DNA from: Cryobacterium cheniae
Lineage (GTDB): Bacteria; Actinomycetota; Actinomycetes; Actinomycetales; Microbacteriaceae
Assembly (NCBI RefSeq): GCF_004403395.1
Contig: NZ_SOGN01000044.1
Location: forward strand, 124,446 to 188,445
DNA length: 64,000 nucleotides
Reading direction: 5' to 3'
Within the stretch, counting starts at the first letter, position 1. Each line of letters starts with the position of its first letter. The translations under genes were made by a program, and so were the position numbers. Shown piece by piece: positions 61,884-64,000 of this stretch. The notes under the pieces were generated by a model, which did not search any database, was not told where the DNA came from, and saw only the letters and a list, made by a program, of their open reading frames with translations.

Positions 61884-62798
61884 TCAGTCGCCGGCGAGAG
61901 GGTGGTAGCGCGCCAACAGGAAGACCCCGACGATTGCGATGACACCCGCGATGAGGAATGCGACAGCCGCCCACGGCGGAGCCTGTTCGATCTCACCCAG
62001 AACGACGATGCCGATGCCGACGGCAATCAGCGGATCGATGACGGTGAGTCCGGCGATGACCAGGTCCGGCGGCCCGGAGGCGTAGGCGGTCTGCACGAAG
62101 TAGGCGCCGAGCGCCGCCGCCGCCAGCAGCCCGACGACGCAGGTCAGGGTCAGCCATTCGAAGTTGCCGTTCTGGGTGCGGTTGATGACGACCTTTGCCA
62201 GCGTGGCGACGAACCCGTAGAGGACCCCGGCGCCGACGATGTAGAAGATGGCTTTGAACCGGGTGCGCAGCTTGACGAACGCGACGCCGAAAACGGACAG
62301 CACGACGCCGAGGACGATCAGGATCGTGATCAGGTTTTCGTCGGTGACCGGCTTGTCCACGGCGGTGAAGGCGGCCACGGTGACGAAGAGGCCCACGCCG
62401 CCGACGCACATCGCGATCGCGATCTTCGACGCGCGGTTGACGGGGACCCGCGTGATGCGGGCGTTCAGGATCGATGTGATCACGAGGGCGACGGCGCCGA
62501 GGGGCTGCACCATGATGATGGGGGCGAACGCCAGGCTGGAGAGCTGGAACACGATCGCCAGTCCGAGCATGATCGTGCCGAAAACCCATGACGGCCGGCC
62601 GAGGAGCAGCATCAGCTGGCGCGGGTTGAGCCCGCCGGTGACCTCGGCGGTTTTGGCCTCGACCTTGGTGACGCCGCGGTGCTGGAATTGCGCCCCGAGC
62701 GAGAGGAACACGGCACCGACGAGGGCGAGCGGAATCCCGATGGCCTGACGCGGATTGATTGCGATTTCCGCAGTCAGGTCGGTCAGGTCGGGGTTCAC
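61884..62798 (-). CDS. DMT-superfamily transporter
   Basis: A 304-residue membrane protein with about nine to ten helices (AIGIPLALVGAVFLSLGAQFQ, PIIMVQPLGAVALVITSILNA, VFGVAFVKLR). The repeat pattern is that of EamA/DMT permeases; a relationship to Mg-type NIPA proteins is possible. Substrate unknown. The start at GTG 62798 has a weak ribosome-binding site. Divergent from the deformylase gene across 41 bases. Confidence 0.85.
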   Translation of the reverse strand: MNPDLTDLTAEIAINPRQAIGIPLALVGAVFLSLGAQFQHRGVTKVEAKTAEVTGGLNPRQLMLLLGRPSWVFGTIMLGLAIVFQLSSLAFAPIIMVQPLGAVALVITSILNARITRVPVNRASKIAIAMCVGGVGLFVTVAAFTAVDKPVTDENLITILIVLGVVLSVFGVAFVKLRTRFKAIFYIVGAGVLYGFVATLAKVVINRTQNGNFEWLTLTCVVGLLAAAALGAYFVQTAYASGPPDLVIAGLTVIDPLIAVGIGIVVLGEIEQAPPWAAVAFLIAGVIAIVGVFLLARYHPLAGD

Positions 62799-62839
62799 TC
62801 GAACGAGCCTATCGAGATCCAGCCCGATATCCTTGCTGA

Positions 62840-63406
62840 ATGGCCGTTCGCTCGATAGTTATTTCAGGAGATCCTGTTCTCCATTCCCCCGCCCTCCCCG
62901 TCACCGATTTCGGCGATGATCTGCACGAACTCGTGCAGGACATGTTCGAGACCATGGATGCCGCGCCCGGGGTCGGTCTGGCGGCGCCGCAAGTGGGTGT
63001 GCCATTGCGGCTCTTCACCTACAACTTCCTCGATGACGACGACCACCTGTGGCGTGGCGTGGCCATCAACCCGGAACTGTGGATCACCCCGGTTCCCGCG
63101 GGCGATGCCGACGAAGACGAGGACGTCGAGGGCTGCCTGTCCTACCCGGGCGAACGCTTTCCGCTGCTGCGCTCAGCCTCAGCCATCCTGCGCGCGGTGG
63201 ACCTCGAACAGAAGCCCTTCGAAATCCGCGCCGATGACTGGCTGGCCCGCATCTTCCAGCATGAGTACGACCACCTCGAGGGAACCCTCTACGTGGATCG
63301 TCTTGAACACTTCTACGCCAAGATCGCGACCAAGGTGACCCGCAAGCGTGGCTGGGGTGTGCCCGGGCTCAGTTGGATGCCCGGAGTCGACAACCTGGAA
63401 GACTGA
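62840..63406 (+). CDS. def: Peptide deformylase
   Basis: A 188-residue metallohydrolase that removes the formyl group from new proteins. All three motifs are present: GVGLAAPQVG (~44), EGCLSYPGE (metal-binding Cys, ~98) and QHEYDHLEGTLY (two His ligands and the catalytic Glu, ~147). Length matches type I/II-like actinobacterial enzymes. ATG 62840 is used; a ribosome-binding site is not obvious. Confidence 0.94.
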   Translation: MAVRSIVISGDPVLHSPALPVTDFGDDLHELVQDMFETMDAAPGVGLAAPQVGVPLRLFTYNFLDDDDHLWRGVAINPELWITPVPAGDADEDEDVEGCLSYPGERFPLLRSASAILRAVDLEQKPFEIRADDWLARIFQHEYDHLEGTLYVDRLEHFYAKIATKVTRKRGWGVPGLSWMPGVDNLED

Positions 63407-63451
63407 CCGGCGGACCTGCCGGACAGGCAGACTCGGTCGCCCGCTGCCGGG

Positions 63452-64000
63452 TCAGCCGCGGGCGAGGTCCACGCCGTGGATGCCGTTGTGGAAGCGCAGC
63501 GACGGGAAGACGGCCGTGACCGTGAACCCGACGCCGGGCACAGGCCCCGCCTTGAAAATGCCACCGAACATCTCGGTGCGCTCGCGCATCTGGGTGATGC
63601 CTGCACCGGATACGTTCGCACTGAGTGCCTTGAGGTCGTCGTCGATGGTGTACTTCGTGCGCGCCGCGAAGTCGGCGGCGTCGGCGCTGTCACGGCGGGC
63701 CGCCGCACGGATGCCATCGTCGGCGACGAGCAGGTGCAGACCGTCCTGCGTCCACGTGAGCGTGACCCTGGCCTCGGTGCCTCGTCCGCCGTGAGTGAGC
63801 GTGTTGGCCAACGCGCTCTGCAGGATGCGGAAAATGGCCAGTTCGGCGCCCGGCTTGAGCGGGAACCGCTCGCCGGACTCGGCGAAGACCACGGCGACGC
63901 CCGCGCCCCGCATGACGCGGAACAGGTCCCGCGCAGACTGCAGACCCGGCTGGGCGACGGCGACGGATTCGCCCTCGCGCACGATCGTGAGAACGCGGCG
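63452..64000 (-). CDS. Sensor histidine kinase, C-terminal part (NarL-type partner)
   Basis: Open to the right edge, so only the last ~182 residues are seen. A HATPase_c domain is visible: AELAIFRILQSALANTLTHG (N box, degenerate), LLVADDGI (G1) and GITQMRERTEMFGG (G2), ending GVGFTVTAVFPS. This is the arrangement of HisKA_3/NarX-type kinases that work with LuxR-type response regulators. Signal and partner lie outside the window. Confidence 0.8.
   Translation of the reverse strand, partial: RRVLTIVREGESVAVAQPGLQSARDLFRVMRGAGVAVVFAESGERFPLKPGAELAIFRILQSALANTLTHGGRGTEARVTLTWTQDGLHLLVADDGIRAAARRDSADAADFAARTKYTIDDDLKALSANVSGAGITQMRERTEMFGGIFKAGPVPGVGFTVTAVFPSLRFHNGIHGVDLARG

Overview
The window is high-GC DNA from an actinobacterium, most likely a member of the Microbacteriaceae (Cryobacterium-like). 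This is inferred from the aceE-fasR-fabD-fabH-acpP-fabF order, a DUF3145 gene, an actinobacterial bifunctional exonuclease/DNA polymerase, frequent GTG/TTG starts and ATGA gene overlaps. No transposase, integrase, plasmid or phage replication gene, or CRISPR array is visible.

Bases 1-17,500 are orderly core genome. A universal-stress-protein pair is followed by a minus-strand operon with two tandem GAF-ANTAR RNA-binding regulators. Next come luxS-mtnN (recycling of S-adenosylhomocysteine, with AI-2 as by-product), tRNA-Val(TAC) and an AhpE-like peroxiredoxin. Pyruvate dehydrogenase E1 (aceE) follows, with the type II fatty acid synthesis operon under a FasR-type activator. DUF3145, PadR, exonuclease/polymerase and phosphoribosyltransferase genes close the region.

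Bases 17,800-29,000 are a zone of gene decay. A dnaE2 polymerase pseudogene, a 5'-3' exonuclease pseudogene and fragments of a nitroreductase, a manganese catalase, a short-chain dehydrogenase and a TetR regulator lie among intact genes (secreted muralytic protein, FAD oxidoreductase, lipid kinase). An 89-bp module is duplicated in front of two unrelated small genes.

Bases 29,000-38,600 hold a complete-looking acetoin catabolic operon (acoA-acoB-acoC plus a diacetyl/acetoin reductase). It diverges from a TetR gene across a perfect 22-bp palindrome. DUF488, DUF2252, DUF6325 and SHOCT genes follow.

Bases 39,178-60,048 look like a former genomic island. They are bounded by two gap-free 161-bp direct repeats; a third partial copy lies just outside. 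A tRNA 3'-half remnant lies beside each end, and an intact tRNA-Met(CAT) lies just past the right end. The island carries a CmtR-like sensor with a CPx metal ATPase, an ACR3-type efflux pump, a two-component system with a Met-rich secreted protein, and a hydrolase-OsmC fusion. It also carries a quinol NO reductase operon translationally coupled to a cysteine-containing membrane protein, a slipin and a two-helix protein; a radical SAM/SPASM protein; and a SufR-like Fe-S regulator. Several members are broken: a Crp/Fnr regulator that lost its helix-turn-helix, hemY with three frameshifts, a Rieske ferredoxin, and ATPase and efflux-pump fragments. The plausible theme is metal efflux with nitric-oxide and redox-stress defence, partly decayed.

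Bases 60,000-64,000 return to core genome: tRNA-Met, a glycosyltransferase, a DMT transporter, peptide deformylase and the end of a sensor kinase. Frameshifts are confined to particular loci while long neighbours (aceE, norZ, the metal ATPase) are clean, so I read them as real decay rather than poor sequence.
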